From contig NZ_DS989915.1 in assembly GCF_000155615.1 (NCBI RefSeq), positions 1,596,104 to 1,660,103 on the forward strand: a DNA stretch of 64,000 bases, given 5' to 3'. The translations under genes and the position numbers were made by a program. Positions within the stretch are counted from its first letter, which is position 1. The number at the start of each line of letters is the position of its first letter. Positions 63,368-64,000 of this stretch are shown here, piece by piece. The notes under the pieces were generated by a model. The model made no database searches and was not told where the DNA came from. It saw only the letters and a program-made list of their open reading frames with translations. This stretch comes from Alcanivorax sp. DG881. GTDB taxonomy: Bacteria > Pseudomonadota > Gammaproteobacteria > Pseudomonadales > Alcanivoracaceae.

Positions 63368-64000
63368 TCACGAACGAGGGATTTTCAGTACCTGGCCGAC
63401 CATGATGCGGTCGCCATCCATGCCGTTGGCCGAACGGATCGACTGCTCGGAAACACTGTACTGCCGGGCAATTTCCGACAGTGTATCACCGGGCTGAATA
63501 CGATACTCATCACCCTGCTCACGGCGCTGGGCCGCGTACCAGCTATTGGGCGACGGGTGGCTACGGAAATAGGCGTCGATGCCATTGAGCACCGAGCGAG
63601 CCAGCTTGGCCTGGTGCGCCGAGGAGCGCAAATTCCGCTCTTCGGTGGGGTTCGAGATAAAGCCGGTCTCCACCAGGATGGAGACCATTTCCGGCTCTTT
63701 AAGCACCGCAAAACCGGCCTGCTCCACCTTGTCGCGGCCACCGTGCAACTTGGTCACCTTGCCCATTTCCATCAGCACCTGACGCCCCAGATAGAGACTG
63801 CCGGCCATGGAGCCGTTCATCTGCAGATCCGCCAGCACGCTGTATAACGAACTGTCGTCTTCCTCTTCTTCATACACCCCGGCCACGCGGTCGGACTCGT
63901 TGGCGATCTTGGCAAGATAGCGGGCCCGGGCACTGGTGGCCCCCCGGTTGGACAGGGCAAACACAGAGGCGCCATGGGCGCGGGCGTCGGTGAAGGCATC
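63368..64000 (-). CDS. N-acetylmuramoyl-L-alanine amidase, AmiC-type, 3' part
   Basis: The C-terminal 210 residues of a periplasmic zinc amidase that cuts septal peptidoglycan; the start lies beyond the window. Visible are the regulatory helix region (about the EEEEDDSSLYSVLADLQM segment), the catalytic stretch PEMVSILVETGFISNPTEE with the conserved Glu, and a C-terminal LysM domain (YRIQPGDTLSEIARQYSVSE to VLKIPRS). The amiC-like gene before mutL-miaA-hfq is the standard order. Confidence 0.94.
   Translation of the reverse strand, partial: DAFTDARAHGASVFALSNRGATSARARYLAKIANESDRVAGVYEEEEDDSSLYSVLADLQMNGSMAGSLYLGRQVLMEMGKVTKLHGGRDKVEQAGFAVLKEPEMVSILVETGFISNPTEERNLRSSAHQAKLARSVLNGIDAYFRSHPSPNSWYAAQRREQGDEYRIQPGDTLSEIARQYSVSEQSIRSANGMDGDRIMVGQVLKIPRS

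Overview
The window looks like a chromosomal segment of a free-living marine gammaproteobacterium, most like Alcanivorax or a close Oceanospirillales relative. This is inferred from gene order and protein character, because no rRNA gene is present. Housekeeping blocks typical of the Pseudomonas/Alcanivorax lineage make up its frame: ribD-nrdR-glyA, rpsF-priB-rpsR-rplI-dnaB-alr-radA, rlmB-rnr-tRNA-Leu, and mutL-miaA-hfq-hflX-hflK-hflC followed by yjeT(DUF2065)-hisZ-purA. Accessory genes are set between these blocks.

Layout. 0-3.4 kb: ribD, nrdR, a small four-helix-bundle gene bounded by inverted heptamer repeats, and glyA (all minus). 3.6-7.1 kb (plus): ettA, a PilZ protein, an ECF sigma factor with a small zinc-finger anti-sigma candidate, and a DoxX-like membrane protein. 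7.1-10.4 kb (minus): a pstSCAB phosphate-type ABC transporter. 10.6-14 kb (plus): an ArsM-type arsenite methyltransferase and a TVP38-flavoprotein disulfide reductase fusion. 14-18.7 kb (plus): a Fur-box TonB receptor, a PepSY protein, a DUF547 protein and a small membrane protein. 18.8-24.7 kb (minus): radA, alr, dnaB, rplI, rpsR, priB, rpsF. 24.9-26.3 kb (plus): two small exported proteins that share motifs. 26.2-29.6 kb: rlmB and rnr, then tRNA-Leu(CAG). 29.9-34.3 kb: small exported proteins, tatABC and a Tat-exported PhoX phosphatase. 34.5-37.2 kb: purA, hisZ, DUF2065. 37.3-55.7 kb (minus): a roughly 18.4-kb run of six genes for DUF11/GEVED/lectin-type exported proteins, one giant protein ending in a probable beta-barrel, and an OmpA-type lipoprotein. 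56-64 kb (minus): hflC, hflK, hflX, hfq, miaA, mutL and the 3' part of an AmiC-type amidase.

Two signals stand out. First, at least seven intergenic loci carry short tandem arrays built strictly in 7-bp steps, arranged as facing inverted arms around a small spacer. The words differ from locus to locus but fall into a few related families. In one locus the spacer is a complete S23/Avd-like four-helix-bundle gene that fills the glyA-nrdR gap. In another the element sits at the start of miaA and is probably translated as an extra N-terminal peptide. These look like small dispersed elements, possibly mobilised by the four-helix-bundle protein family. Second, the 37.3-55.7 kb operon looks like a self-contained surface-structure system. 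Four of its proteins end in the same kind of terminal DUF11 module, a fifth ends in a predicted outer-membrane barrel, and a sixth is a peptidoglycan-binding lipoprotein. The block separates hflC from DUF2065-hisZ-purA, which are normally neighbours.

The accessory genes also point to phosphorus, arsenic and iron stress: pstSCAB, PhoX with its Tat exporter, ArsM with a reductase-like fusion, and a Fur-type TonB/PepSY pair. All functional statements rest on reading motifs and context by eye; no database search was possible.
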